Positions 41,273 to 49,777 of a DNA stretch of 54,337 bases are shown one piece after another (within the stretch, counting starts at the first letter, position 1; every line of letters starts with the position of its first letter). Position numbers and translations under genes: made by a program. A model generated the notes under the pieces. It searched no databases. It was not told the origin of the DNA and saw nothing but the letters and a program-made list of their open reading frames with translations. Source of the stretch: Longimicrobium sp. (GTDB lineage: Bacteria; Gemmatimonadota; Gemmatimonadetes; Longimicrobiales; Longimicrobiaceae); contig DASVQP010000062.1 in NCBI GenBank assembly GCA_036389135.1, positions 1 to 54,337 on the forward strand, given 5' to 3'.

Positions 41273-41923
41273 GTGGAATTTCCCGTCTTCGCGCGGCTAT
41301 TTCGGACCAGCTTGCCAGCCGAAACCGTACTCGACAACCCAGGGGGCGGCACCTCCACAATCATGTGGTGCACCGAAGAGCGGGTTTGCTATAGGCGCGG
41401 GAGCCTGCGGCTCTATACCCGTCTTTGTGACCTGCACGCCGCGTACGACCATTTCGCTGGAAGAGAGGTGACGACTCAGCGCCTGAAGAGCTACGCCCCT
41501 GCGTTGTTTGATTCGGCTCGAAAGGGGCATGATTGTCACTGTACATTCTTCTTCCTTGCACTTACGCGCATGGGGTTGGTGACTGAAATCTGGGGACGAG
41601 GTCGGGCAGGATCACCGTTTGGGGTGACGATTGCCCCACAGCCCGATGATGCAGAGAGCGATTCCGCCGAGATGGAGTGCGCGTGGGTGGAAGAGGTTCG
41701 TCGCAGATTGGCTGAGGTCGATTCCGGCACGGCGGAGCTTATTCCTGCTGAGGAAGTTTTCGCGGAACTACGCCGCCGTCGTGCCGCGCTGGAGGAGGAT
41801 GGCGAGGTCGGCGAACAATGGGGAATCGTACTCGACCAAGCTGAAAGGGCCGCGACCGGCGAGTCCGAAGCCGAGGAACGAATCAACGAACTGCTGCCAG
41901 ACGTGGGCGACGAAACGCGGTGA
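41273..41923 (+). CDS. Conserved hypothetical with addiction-module-like C-terminus
   Basis: A 216-residue protein in two parts. The first 125 residues contain GGGTSTIMWCTEERVCYRRG, SYAPALFDSARKGHDCHCTF and a short GRGRAGSPFGV, a layout known from uncharacterised proteins. The last 80 residues (MECAWVEEVRRRLAEVDSGT, AELIPAEEVFAELRRRR) match the shape of putative addiction module components (TIGR02574-like), normally a separate small antitoxin. GTG 41273 is chosen for its GGAGG 6 bases upstream. Lower GC than most neighbours. It follows hepT on the same strand and is closed by a terminator. Confidence 0.65.
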   Translation: MEFPVFARLFRTSLPAETVLDNPGGGTSTIMWCTEERVCYRRGSLRLYTRLCDLHAAYDHFAGREVTTQRLKSYAPALFDSARKGHDCHCTFFFLALTRMGLVTEIWGRGRAGSPFGVTIAPQPDDAESDSAEMECAWVEEVRRRLAEVDSGTAELIPAEEVFAELRRRRAALEEDGEVGEQWGIVLDQAERAATGESEAEERINELLPDVGDETR

Positions 41924-41972
41924 AGGGTGGTAAGTCAATTACGACCTATCTGGTCGGGGCGTGAAGATGGAG

Positions 41973-42006
41973 GGGGCTGGACCGCGGCTGCGGTCCCGCC
42001 CCTTTT
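41973..42006 (+). terminator. Terminator after the 41273 gene
   Basis: GGGGCTGGACCGC (41973-41985) and GCGGTCCCGCCCC (41990-42002) pair with one mismatch around GGCT, followed by TTTT. Confidence 0.75.
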
Positions 42007-42025
42007 GTCGTTAACGCGCCCATGC

Positions 42026-44404
42026 TCAGCGCCGGAACAGGTAGCTGATCTTGAAGAACAGCCCGTCCGCGCGCGGCTGGAGCCCGTCGAAGCGGAACGC
42101 CTCGTCATCCGTCACCTCGCGGCCGTAGCCGAGGAAGGCGACGGTGCCGGGGGAGGGGCGGTAGCTCAGGAGGAGGTCCAGGCGCAGCGGGTTGAGCTGC
42201 GGCTCCAGGTACGAGGGGAGGTTGCCGCGGCGCACGCGGAACGGCTCGCCCTCGCGCAGGTACTCGCCGCCGTCGGGGGCGCGCAGGACGTCGACCTCCT
42301 CGACGGAGTACTGCGCGAGGCCGCGCACCGCCAGGGCGCGCGTGAGCTGGTACTCCACCCGCAGCCGCGGCACCAGCGCCCGCGAGTAGCGCCTGTCGTC
42401 CGAGGCGCGGCGCAGGACGGAGAAGCCCAGGCGCCCGTCCACGCGCAGCGACGGCGTGGGGCGCAGCGCCACCTCCGCCCCGATCCCGCTCTCCACGCCG
42501 CGCGTTCCCTCCGCGAAGATCGGCGTGGCGCCCACGAAGAGCTCCACGCCGATGTCAGCGGTCTTGAAGTGCGACGACTCCACCTCGAGCGAAATGCCGT
42601 GCAGCCCGCTCATGCGCGGGTTCGGCCCCACCAGCGAGTCGCCGGTCTCGGTACGGCCGCCCTGTCCGATGCGCGAGAAGCCGGCGTAGTCTCTGAAGTC
42701 GAGGGTGTAAAAGGCGCGCTGCACGCCCACCTCCACCCCCAGGTTCCCGCGCAGCGACGCGTTCGCCTCCAGGGAGAGCGCCCCCTCCACCGCCCCGTCA
42801 CCCCGCCAGAAGCCGCGCCCGTCCCAGTACCGGCGGCCGCCCCCGCGCACGTCGAGGCGCTGGAGGAGGGCGCCGCGCGCGCCGTACCAGGAGACGCGGT
42901 TGCCCCCGGAGATCTCCGTGATCCCGCGCCGGCGCACGAAGCCCGTCTCGGTGCGGAAGCTGGAGGGGACGTCGCGCAGGGTGGCGAGGTAGCCCCAGCG
43001 CCGCCCCGTGCGGTCCAGATAGAGGTTCGCGATGTGCCCCACTTCGTCGTCGGTCGATACCGTCTGCTTCGCGCCGGGCGCGCCCGCCGAGTCGCGCCCG
43101 AACGGGTCCGCGACCCACGAGCGCGTCCAGCTCCCGCCGCCCAGCACCCCCGCCGTGTACACCCCGCCGAAACGGATGCGCGCGTCGGCCGCCGCCACGT
43201 GGTTGAAGGCGTCGCCGGTCTGGCGGCTGGTGGCGAGCGCGCCGAGGGTGGAGCCCGCCGACCCCACGTCGCGGCGCACGCGCGCGATGTGGACGACCGC
43301 CCGGTCGGCGCGCGGGGCGAAGCGGGCGGGGCGCGAGAGCGGAGCTTCGTCCACCACGCCCAGATAAGCCAGGTTCAGCGCCCCCACCTTGCCGGTGAGC
43401 CGCGCACCCACCGCCGGGTCCACCACCGAGCGGGTGTAGACCAGCGTCTCCGGGGTGGAAAAGAGGTCGGCGCCCTCCAGGAAGAAGGGGCGCTTCTCCT
43501 GCAGCGAGATGGCGAAGCGCTCGTTGACCGTGATCTGGTCCGCGTCCGCCTCGATGGTGGAGAAGTCGGGATTGACGGTGGCGTCGAGGGTCAGCTCGCT
43601 GGTGATGCCGTACTTGACGTTCACCCCCAGGTCGGGCTCGGTGGGCCCGCGCCGGAAGCCCGCCTCGCCGGTGCTCCCCTCGCGGCGCGCGGTGAGCGTG
43701 GGGTTGGCTTCGAAGAGACGCCCCGGCCGCAGCCCACGGATCCCGCGGAGCGTGCCGCTCTGCGCCAGCTCCGACGGCGTGCTCTGCAGGCGCGGCGCCC
43801 AGCTTTCCTGGGCCGCGGTGGCGGGGATCACGCGGATGACGTTGAAGCCCCAGCGCTGCTCGCCCCCCGCGGGAAACTTCAGGCTCTTGAGCGGGATGCG
43901 CAGCTCCACCTCGTAGCCGTCGCCGGTGAGGCGCCCGCGCGAGTCGAAGAGGAAGTCGGGGGCGAAGTCGGTCCCGCGCCCCTCCGCCAGAATGCCGTCC
44001 TGCTGGATCCCCAGCGGGTTGACGTAGAAGACGAAGGCGCGGCGCCGGTCCGCGAATGTGTCCAGCAGGATGCGGATGTGGTCGTCGCTGGTGATCTGGT
44101 CGCGCTCGGCGAGCGTGGACCGGATGCGCGACGGATCGGCGGCGTACGCGCGCACGCCGATGTAGAGGTCGCGCGGGGTGTAGAAGACGCGCACCTCCGT
44201 CCGCTCCGAGGCGGGCGATCCCTCCGCCGGGCGCGACTGCGTGAAGCTGCCGAGGAGCGCCGCGGTGGACCACGCCTCCTCGTCCAGCCGGCCGTCCACA
44301 CGGATCTGTGCCGTCTCCACGCGCGGCGGGTCGGCCACGCGCTGAGTATCGGCCTGGAACGGCGAAGCCGCCACGAGAGCGGCGGCCAGGAGCGTTTCGA
44401 TCAT
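42026..44404 (-). CDS. DUF5916-type exported protein (CBM9-like domain plus beta-barrel)
   Basis: A 792-residue protein. After a signal peptide (MIETLLAAALVAASPFQA), residues 25-240 hold a CBM9/DOMON-like region: QIRVDGRLDEEAWSTAALLG, TEVRVFYTPRDLYIGVRAYA, YVNPLGIQQDGI and GYEVELRIPLKSLKFPAGGE. The rest is an outer-membrane barrel region (VKYGITSELTLDATVNPDFS, RPFFLEGADLFSTPETLVYT), ending FFKISYLFRR with a C-terminal Arg/aromatic pattern. DUF5916 proteins of this layout are common in Gemmatimonadota and Bacteroidota; function is unknown. The start was set at the signal peptide. Confidence 0.87.
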   Translation of the reverse strand: MIETLLAAALVAASPFQADTQRVADPPRVETAQIRVDGRLDEEAWSTAALLGSFTQSRPAEGSPASERTEVRVFYTPRDLYIGVRAYAADPSRIRSTLAERDQITSDDHIRILLDTFADRRRAFVFYVNPLGIQQDGILAEGRGTDFAPDFLFDSRGRLTGDGYEVELRIPLKSLKFPAGGEQRWGFNVIRVIPATAAQESWAPRLQSTPSELAQSGTLRGIRGLRPGRLFEANPTLTARREGSTGEAGFRRGPTEPDLGVNVKYGITSELTLDATVNPDFSTIEADADQITVNERFAISLQEKRPFFLEGADLFSTPETLVYTRSVVDPAVGARLTGKVGALNLAYLGVVDEAPLSRPARFAPRADRAVVHIARVRRDVGSAGSTLGALATSRQTGDAFNHVAAADARIRFGGVYTAGVLGGGSWTRSWVADPFGRDSAGAPGAKQTVSTDDEVGHIANLYLDRTGRRWGYLATLRDVPSSFRTETGFVRRRGITEISGGNRVSWYGARGALLQRLDVRGGGRRYWDGRGFWRGDGAVEGALSLEANASLRGNLGVEVGVQRAFYTLDFRDYAGFSRIGQGGRTETGDSLVGPNPRMSGLHGISLEVESSHFKTADIGVELFVGATPIFAEGTRGVESGIGAEVALRPTPSLRVDGRLGFSVLRRASDDRRYSRALVPRLRVEYQLTRALAVRGLAQYSVEEVDVLRAPDGGEYLREGEPFRVRRGNLPSYLEPQLNPLRLDLLLSYRPSPGTVAFLGYGREVTDDEAFRFDGLQPRADGLFFKISYLFRR

Positions 44405-44490
44405 CTGCACACAGGGCGTTCGAGAGGTGCAAACTATAACTACACCGCCTCGCCCGGTCCACCACTCCCGGCCCCACGCACGACAAAAGG

Positions 44491-44585
44491 TCTCACGCGG
44501 AGTCACGGAGCCACAGAGCCACAGAGAGAACCGCAAAAGGCTTACTCCGTGGCTTTCAGTTCCTTCTGTGTTCTCTGTGTGATGC
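44491..44585. repeat. CACAGAG-family dispersed inverted repeat
   Basis: Begins TCTCACGCGGAGTCACGGAG and ends TCTGTGTTCTCTGTGTGATG. The inner arms carry different spellings from the outer ones, so it may be two copies run together. Confidence 0.75.
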
Positions 44586-44627
44586 TTTTCTCGGTCGTTC
44601 TCTCCCTGCATCTCTGCGCACAAACAC

Positions 44628-44663
44628 GGAGGCCCGGAGAGCGACGATGCTCTCCGGGCCTCC
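44628..44663 (-). terminator. Perfect 15-base terminator hairpin
   Basis: GGAGGCCCGGAGAGC (44628-44642) and GCTCTCCGGGCCTCC (44649-44663) pair perfectly around 6 bases, 24 bases after the stop of the metalloprotease gene. On the minus strand GTGTTTGT follows. Confidence 0.75.
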
Positions 44664-44686
44664 ATCTTCACGTCCCGCGATTCACG

Positions 44687-45967
44687 CTAGCGGAAGGTGG
44701 CTACCGTCGCCGCGGTGGTGTTGAGCACGCGCGCGTTGTCCTCGTACTGCGCGGTCCCCATCACCTCGAGCGTGCCCGGGTGCGTCTTGAGCGGGCTCGA
44801 CCAGTACTGGATGCGCGTGCAGTTGTTGCAGTTGTTGCCGTAGGCCATCACCGTGCGCCAGCTCTTGGACGGCGGGATGTAGCCGTGGCCGTACGCGTAC
44901 GGAGTGGTGCTGGCGTCCACGAAGCGGTCGTGGCGGGCGCTCTGCAGGTGGCCCAGCTCGTGGCCGAACGAGTAGTAGCCCGTGATGCAGGTGTAGTGCG
45001 CCGCGGCGAACGCGCTGCTGGCCGTCGAGCCGATCCCCGCTGCCTGGCCGCACGCCTCGCTGTCGTTCACCACCAGGATCACCATGTCCGCCGCGTACGT
45101 GTTGCGCAGCGTGTGCACGTTGTCCATGATGCCGTCCGTGGTGCTGCGCAGCGCCGTGACGTGCTGGCTGAAGCTGCGGTTGGACTCGTTGTACGTGACC
45201 TGCACGCTGTGCACGCGCACCATGTTGATGTTGATGCCGCTGTTGACGTACGACTGGTTGGTCTCGTCCACCGCGAGCTGGATCTTGCTGGTGATGGTGC
45301 CGGCGGCGGTCGCGGCCGAGGCGGTGTACGCCACCAGCACGTTGATCGTCGTGGCGGCCGCCAGGCTGCTCGTGGTCGCCGGGGCGATCCCCAGGCTGCG
45401 CGAGGCGAGGGGGTTGCCGCCGAAGTCCTCAAGCGCGCCGCTCGGGTTGTCGGCCGTGTGCTCCTGCGGGAAGCCGCTCTGGTCGATGCGCGAGACGGCG
45501 TGCAGCCCGCCGCCGATGGGCTCCACGGCGTACGACGTGTTCCCCACGCGCACGGTGGCGGTCACGCCGCCGTCCATGAACACCATCTGAACCCAGCCCT
45601 CGGCGCCGCGTACGGGGCCGGCCCACGAGATGTCGTCGGCCGCACGGTTCACCACGCGCTCCCCCACGGCCACCACCTGAACGCCCGGGGCTACCGCCAC
45701 GCGGACAGCGCCGCCCTGCTGGAGCATGCGCCCCGGCGCGGATGCCATGCGGGCAACGTGCACCTCGGCGGTACTGGAGCGGCCGCGGATGCTGGCCAGA
45801 CGGTCGCGCTGCCCGGCGTTGAGCGCCGGCTGCGAGACGAGTGTGAGGAGGTTCTCCTGCGCCGCGGCGCTCATGGAGGTGCTGGTGTCCGAGGGGGTGA
45901 TCTCGTCGCCCTGGCATGCCGCCAGGCCGAACGATGCCGCGAGGACCAACGCGAGGCGTGCTCTCAT
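44687..45967 (-). CDS. Zinc metalloprotease lipoprotein (metzincin)
   Basis: A 426-residue protein. MRARLALVLAASFGLAAC has a lipobox (C18). A propeptide-like region follows (AADDISWAGPVRGAEGWVQM, TATVRVGNTSYAVEP). The catalytic domain starts TINVLVAYTASAATAAGTIT and holds HELGHLQSARHD (about residue 332-343), the HExxHxxxxxHD zinc site. A Met-turn is seen at TVMAYGNNCNNC. This fits reprolysin-like metzincins. It ends DNARVLNTTAATVATFR, as in related secreted proteases. It probably degrades extracellular protein. The ATG has GGAGT upstream. Confidence 0.88.
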   Translation of the reverse strand: MRARLALVLAASFGLAACQGDEITPSDTSTSMSAAAQENLLTLVSQPALNAGQRDRLASIRGRSSTAEVHVARMASAPGRMLQQGGAVRVAVAPGVQVVAVGERVVNRAADDISWAGPVRGAEGWVQMVFMDGGVTATVRVGNTSYAVEPIGGGLHAVSRIDQSGFPQEHTADNPSGALEDFGGNPLASRSLGIAPATTSSLAAATTINVLVAYTASAATAAGTITSKIQLAVDETNQSYVNSGININMVRVHSVQVTYNESNRSFSQHVTALRSTTDGIMDNVHTLRNTYAADMVILVVNDSEACGQAAGIGSTASSAFAAAHYTCITGYYSFGHELGHLQSARHDRFVDASTTPYAYGHGYIPPSKSWRTVMAYGNNCNNCTRIQYWSSPLKTHPGTLEVMGTAQYEDNARVLNTTAATVATFR

Positions 45968-46358
45968 GGGTGCGTACTCCGAAAGGTGGGGTGAGGTGGG
46001 GATGCATCCACGCTCCCGCGGATTCGTGGGAAGCGTCGGATGTTTAGCGAGGTGTGATCGGATGCGGACAATAAGAGCGCCGAACCGTCTGGAAGTCAAG
46101 TGCTCCCACGAGCATAGAACGTATGTGCGGTGCTCGTGATTCGTGAGATCGGAGCGTGGTGCGCCAACACCCTTTGAGCGCCGGATTCTGCAACGATCGT
46201 TTTCAAATTGGGGAGCGGGTTTCGGCCGGATTCCACTGGATGGAAGGCGCGCGCGCGAGTATCCTTGCGTGCTACTCGAGCCTCAGCGTCAGCCATTCGC
46301 CGGCTGGCGCGTTCTCGCTGTGGTTGCCGTACCTCGTCCCGCGCTCTGGAGGCCGATG
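45968..46358. other. Gap between divergent genes
   Basis: No coding region is supported. It holds the predicted promoter of the metalloprotease at 46071-46099 and the GGAGG ribosome-binding site of the 46359 gene. Nothing else stands out. Confidence 0.5.
46071..46099 (-). promoter_or_regulatory. Predicted promoter of the metalloprotease gene
   Basis: On the minus strand TTGACT (46094-46099) and TCTTAT (46071-46076) are separated by 17 bases, about 100 bases before the start codon. Confidence 0.5.
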
Positions 46359-46736
46359 ATGATCGCTCCTCTCTCGAAGCTGGTGGCCGTACTCGCCCTC
46401 ACCGTTGTTGCCGCCTGCTCGCGCGCGTCGCCGCTGGGCGCGCCCGCGGGAGCGCCGTACGCGCGGGGGCCAGTCGAGGCGTTCACCCATAGCGCGACGG
46501 CATCCAACCTCCTGGTGCGGGGCGGGCCGGGATCGCGGGAGTCGTGCGGCATCTCCGCCACCGTGGACGCGCGGACGCGCTACTACCAGAAGCAGGCGTC
46601 TGGCGAGCTCCGCACGATCCCCCGCTCCGCCGTCGCGGTCGGTGACACGGTGGAAGTGTACGTCGAGGGTCCGGTCGCGGAATCGTGCCCGCCGCAGGCG
46701 TACGGCTCCGTGGTGGTGCGAGTATCCCGGCCGTGA
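46359..46736 (+). CDS. Small lipoprotein of unknown function
   Basis: A 125-residue protein with MIAPLSKLVAVLALTVVAAC, a lipobox (C20). The mature part is beta-rich (NLLVRGGPGSRESCGISATV, AVAVGDTVEVYVEGPVAESC) and has two Cys that could pair. The start is the second of two adjacent ATGs because the GGAGG is 6 bases from it. No named family is recognised. The small membrane protein gene at 46771 follows on the same strand. Confidence 0.75.
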   Translation: MIAPLSKLVAVLALTVVAACSRASPLGAPAGAPYARGPVEAFTHSATASNLLVRGGPGSRESCGISATVDARTRYYQKQASGELRTIPRSAVAVGDTVEVYVEGPVAESCPPQAYGSVVVRVSRP

Positions 46737-46770
46737 CCCGGATTGCCTTCTCGCGCGCTGAGATCGCCCC

Positions 46771-47058
46771 ATGTGGGCTCTGACCGTCGTCATGTTCGTC
46801 GTCTTCATCGGCCCGCCGTTGATCTTTGGGAACCTGTACTGGTCCGAGATGGCGGCGGCGGTGCGGCGCAGCGGCCGCGGCTACAGCCGGGTGGGTGGAG
46901 GGCTGCAGATCATCGCGCACTTCAGAGCGATGATGGAGGAAGAGCAGGATCGCGACAAGAAGCGTGAGTACGCGTTGCTGTTGAGGCGGTTCCTGATTTC
47001 ATCGGCTCCCGCGCTGGGTTGGTTCGCCTACCTCGCGTACGTCGCGACCACCCTTTGA
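46771..47058 (+). CDS. Small two-helix membrane protein
   Basis: A 95-residue protein with transmembrane segments at both ends (WALTVVMFVVFIGPPLIFGN and FLISSAPALGWFAYLAYVAT) joined by a charged loop (MMEEEQDRDKKREYALLLRR). No family recognised. The ribosome-binding site is weak (GAGAT). Confidence 0.65.
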   Translation: MWALTVVMFVVFIGPPLIFGNLYWSEMAAAVRRSGRGYSRVGGGLQIIAHFRAMMEEEQDRDKKREYALLLRRFLISSAPALGWFAYLAYVATTL

Positions 47059-47212
47059 GGCCACGGACCGGACGCGACGCCGGCTGGTCGCGCCGATGCC
47101 GGTGCGGGTCCGGAGGTAATTCCCACCCGTGCGTAGGGTGCGTTGTGGCCGAATGCGAACGGTGTTACGATTCGTATTTCGCCCGCGCGCGTCACTCACT
47201 GGAGCACCGAAA

Positions 47213-47731
47213 ATGAAGACTCCCTTTCTCGTCCTCGCCCTCCTGATCGCCCCGCTCGGCGCCGCGGCGCAGGAGAGCACCGCCCCCGAAGTGCGTCCGT
47301 GCACGGTGACGGTGCCCGGCGCGGACCTCACGGGGTGGAGGGAGGTGCGGGCGACCGGCTTCACCTTTTGCGTGCCTGCGGGCTGGCGCCCCGTCGGACG
47401 CGTGCGGAACGGTGTGGACGCGAGCACCTGGCGCGGGGGCGGCGGTGAGGTGAAGTGGGGAACCGGTGAGTACCGTTCCGGCAAAGTCGTCACGAGGGTG
47501 GTGTCGGTCCGGGCGGGCAATCCCCTTCCGGAGCCCACCGGGGTGAAGCGCTTCTCCGAGGTGATCGGCGGGAAGCTGGCGGATCTGTACGACAACGAGT
47601 TCGAGGGGGACTTCTACACGGGGGCGAAGTGGACCAATCCGGCGGTGTACGTCGCCGGCGAGTCGCGGGATGCCGTGACTGCCCGGCTTCAGCTCCAGGT
47701 CTTCCGCACCGTGCGCTTTTCGGTGCCCTGA
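47213..47731 (+). CDS. Exported protein of unknown function
   Basis: A 172-residue protein with a signal peptide (MKTPFLVLALLIAPLGAAAQ). Then VRPCTVTVPGADLTGWREVR, TGFTFCVPAGWRP (two Cys) and a beta-rich region ending TARLQLQVFRTVRFS. The C-terminal part resembles PsbP/Mog1-like single-domain proteins only in shape (VPAGWRPVGRVRNG); this is weak. GGAGCACC lies before the ATG. Followed by a CACAGAG repeat. Confidence 0.75.
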   Translation: MKTPFLVLALLIAPLGAAAQESTAPEVRPCTVTVPGADLTGWREVRATGFTFCVPAGWRPVGRVRNGVDASTWRGGGGEVKWGTGEYRSGKVVTRVVSVRAGNPLPEPTGVKRFSEVIGGKLADLYDNEFEGDFYTGAKWTNPAVYVAGESRDAVTARLQLQVFRTVRFSVP

Positions 47732-47824
47732 AGGCGTTCCGCGACCATCCGGTCAGGATGCTGACGTCGTACCTCGCGGTGCTGGAGGGTTAGCGTTCGC
47801 GCGGAACTCGCGAAAACCGCAATT

Positions 47825-47890
47825 TCACGCAGAGACGCAGAGGCGCGGAGAGAAGATGCTTCTCTCTGTGCCTCCACGTCTCTGCGTGAG
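47825..47890. repeat. CACAGAG-family dispersed inverted repeat (CACGCAGAG subtype)
   Basis: Arms TCACGCAGAGACGCAGAGGC and GCCTCCACGTCTCTGCGTGA, followed by GACCCGCCGTTC. The same right edge is found at the outer repeat ending at 31925. Confidence 0.85.
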
Positions 47891-47899
47891 ACCCGCCGT

Positions 47900-48556
47900 T
47901 CAGGAAGCCAGGCCGAAGCAGTAGAAGAGCGCGTCGCCGCCGGTGGAGCGAAGGTTCTCCTGGCTGCAGCCGCGCGACGGGTGAGCGGAGTTCCACGAGG
48001 TCGGGGCGGCGCCGCCGCCCGTGCGGTCGTGGTGGCCGACCTGGGCGCTGCCTTCGCCGCCGCTGGTCCAGTTGGCGCAGGTGCGGTCCTCGCCGGCCTG
48101 GAAGGCGGTGCCGTCCGCCTGCGAGCCGGTCAGGATGTCGTGGCGGTTGGGGGTGTCGCCGCGCCCGGCGACGACTTCGCCGCGCTCGTTGAGCGACGTC
48201 TGCTTGTTGAGGCCGTTGGAGTCCGCGTGCAGCTCGGCGACGCTGGCCGCCACCCGCACGCCGCGCGCGTTGTGCCACGGGCCGGTGCCGATGCGGTCGC
48301 GCGCGTTCACGGCCGGCTGCCCGCCCGCGGCCTGCGTGCTCAGATACGCGCGCCACGTACGCCCCAGGGTCCCCGCCGCCTCCGCCAGCCTGCGGCAGTG
48401 CTCGTCCGCCCCCGCGAGGCCGCCCAGCGCGGCGCCGTTTCCGGGCCCGGCGCTGGTGATGAAGAAGCTCATTCCCGTCCCCCCGGCGCTCCCGGGTCCG
48501 GTGGTGGCGCACGCGCTGAGTACGGCGGTCAACAGGATGGCGATCTGCGGCTTCAT
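47900..48556 (-). CDS. Lipoprotein with a lectin/endostatin-like fold
   Basis: A 218-residue protein. MKPQIAILLTAVLSAC has a lipobox (C16). The mature part has landmarks of an endostatin or C-type-lectin-like exported family: FFITSAGPGNGAALGGLAGA, ADEHCRRLAEAAG, RDRIGTGPWHNARGV, NRHDILTGSQADG, CANWTSGGEGSAQVGHHDRT and SWNSAHPSRGCSQ. Four or more Cys may form disulfides. The biological role is unknown. No strong ribosome-binding site other than GAGAT. Confidence 0.7.
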   Translation of the reverse strand: MKPQIAILLTAVLSACATTGPGSAGGTGMSFFITSAGPGNGAALGGLAGADEHCRRLAEAAGTLGRTWRAYLSTQAAGGQPAVNARDRIGTGPWHNARGVRVAASVAELHADSNGLNKQTSLNERGEVVAGRGDTPNRHDILTGSQADGTAFQAGEDRTCANWTSGGEGSAQVGHHDRTGGGAAPTSWNSAHPSRGCSQENLRSTGGDALFYCFGLAS

Positions 48557-48649
48557 CTCGGGGCTCCGGCGCTCGGTGGGACGGCGGCGATGCGCGGGCG
48601 CGCTCGCGACCGGGGTGCGACCGCACGAGCGGTGCCGGGGGAACGGGGC

Positions 48650-48678
48650 AGCCCCTCCACCAGGCGGGTGGAGGGGCT
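48650..48678 (-). terminator. Terminator of the 48692 gene
   Basis: AGCCCCTCCACC (48650-48661) pairs perfectly with GGTGGAGGGGCT (48667-48678) around a 5-base loop, 13 bases after the stop codon. Confidence 0.7.
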
Positions 48679-48691
48679 TCACATCGGCGCA

Positions 48692-49315
48692 TCAGGCGTA
48701 GTCCCAGTGCACCACGGCGAACGAGTCCACGGTGATGCGGGGGTCGCCGAAGAGGAGGGCGGTGTGCAGCCAGTCCACCTGCGCCGCGCCGACTTCGGAC
48801 TTCGCGTTGGGCGCGCCGCGCTTCGTCTGCAGGAAGGCGAAGTGGCCGTCGCGCCACGCGTACACGTCCCAGCACCCGGCGTAGCGCTTCGCCGCCCGCC
48901 GCGCTACGCCCGCGAGGACCTGCCGCGGTTCCTCCTCCTCCAGCACGCGGTTGCGCTGCCCGGCGCGGGGGACGTCTTCCCAATGCGTGAGGTACTTCCA
49001 GACTTCGCCGCCCGCGCCGGTGGTGTTCACCCAGCGCCCGCGCCAGCCGTCGCGCTCCAGCAGGCGCAGCAGGGCGAGCTCGGGCATGAGGTGCTCACCG
49101 TCCAGCTCGATCATGGCGGCGGCCTTCTTACCGAGGTCGTCCACAAAGGGCGCGCCCTGCCAGCGCGGAAGCCGCAGGAACACCCCGGCCACGTCCGCCA
49201 CCACCCGGCCGGGCATGTGGACGTGGGTCTTGAGCGGAACGCGGTAGCCGGTCCGCTCCGCCCTGGGCACAAGGGCCTGCCGCCAGGGCGGAGACGTGGG
49301 TTCGGAGGCGCTCAC
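48692..49315 (-). CDS. Hypothetical protein, possible VRR-NUC/PD-(D/E)XK-like nuclease fold
   Basis: A 207-residue soluble protein. Segments MPELALLRLLERDGWRGRWV, VYAWRDGHFAFLQTKRGAPN and AAQVDWLHTALLFGDP are arranged like the E...(F/E)xK...Q-x-x-W-L pattern of VRR-NUC nucleases, but the catalytic acidic pair is not clear, so this is a weak suggestion. The start is the GTG at 49315; no ribosome-binding site is obvious. The 72-residue gene upstream is on the same strand, 35 bases away. Confidence 0.6.
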   Translation of the reverse strand: MSASEPTSPPWRQALVPRAERTGYRVPLKTHVHMPGRVVADVAGVFLRLPRWQGAPFVDDLGKKAAAMIELDGEHLMPELALLRLLERDGWRGRWVNTTGAGGEVWKYLTHWEDVPRAGQRNRVLEEEEPRQVLAGVARRAAKRYAGCWDVYAWRDGHFAFLQTKRGAPNAKSEVGAAQVDWLHTALLFGDPRITVDSFAVVHWDYA

Positions 49316-49350
49316 GGGAGCGGTGGGTGGCTCGCGCGAGCCCGGCGGCG

Positions 49351-49569
49351 CTACGCGATCGGGGGCGACTCCATGGCCGGCGACGAGCCTTCCCCGGCGG
49401 GCGCGCCGGCTTCGCGGGCGGCCATACCATCGCGCTCGCCCTTTTCGCGCGACTGGCGGGTGTACTGGTCTTCGGTGAAGACGGCGAGGACCTTGTCCAG
49501 GAAGGGGCGCGGTTTTCCGTGCAGTGCACGCTCGAACGCTTCGGTGTACGCCTGCTTGTTTGCGCTCAT
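49351..49569 (-). CDS. Small hypothetical protein
   Basis: A 72-residue protein. The first 45 residues are helical and look conserved (MSANKQAYTEAFERALHGKP, FLDKVLAVFTEDQYTRQS); the rest is a low-complexity Gly/Ala/Pro tail. TAGAGGTGG precedes the ATG, a good ribosome-binding site. Function unknown; probably co-transcribed with the 48692 gene. Confidence 0.65.
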   Translation of the reverse strand: MSANKQAYTEAFERALHGKPRPFLDKVLAVFTEDQYTRQSREKGERDGMAAREAGAPAGEGSSPAMESPPIA

Positions 49570-49777
49570 CGACCACCTCTAAAATCGGGGGATACGGCTG
49601 CACCTTTCCCAGTATAGCACGCGCGCCGTGGAAACACCCGAATTTTTTTCGCGATGCGGTACGCGGCTCCCCGCGTTCGGCTGCACACCGCGGGCCGAAA
49701 ATCGTTGTACTCTGCTGCCCCTCGCCTTTACGTTGCGGTTCGGAGCTCTTCTCTCGCCCTTCTACCCGCATCGGCCC

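Noticed and set aside
41927-45994. A 1355-residue open frame on the plus strand
   Set aside because: It runs antisense to the DUF5916 and metalloprotease genes, has His/Arg/Ala-rich composition typical of the complementary frame of high-GC genes, and shows no domain.
47734-47793. Short open tail AFRDHPVRMLTSYLAVLEG after the 47213 gene
   Set aside because: Too short, no start codon with ribosome-binding site; may be a remnant of a lost C-terminus but cannot be supported.
5461-47890. CACAGAG repeats as a CRISPR array
   Set aside because: Copies are scattered singly over tens of kilobases, not tandem with uniform spacers, and no cas gene is present.
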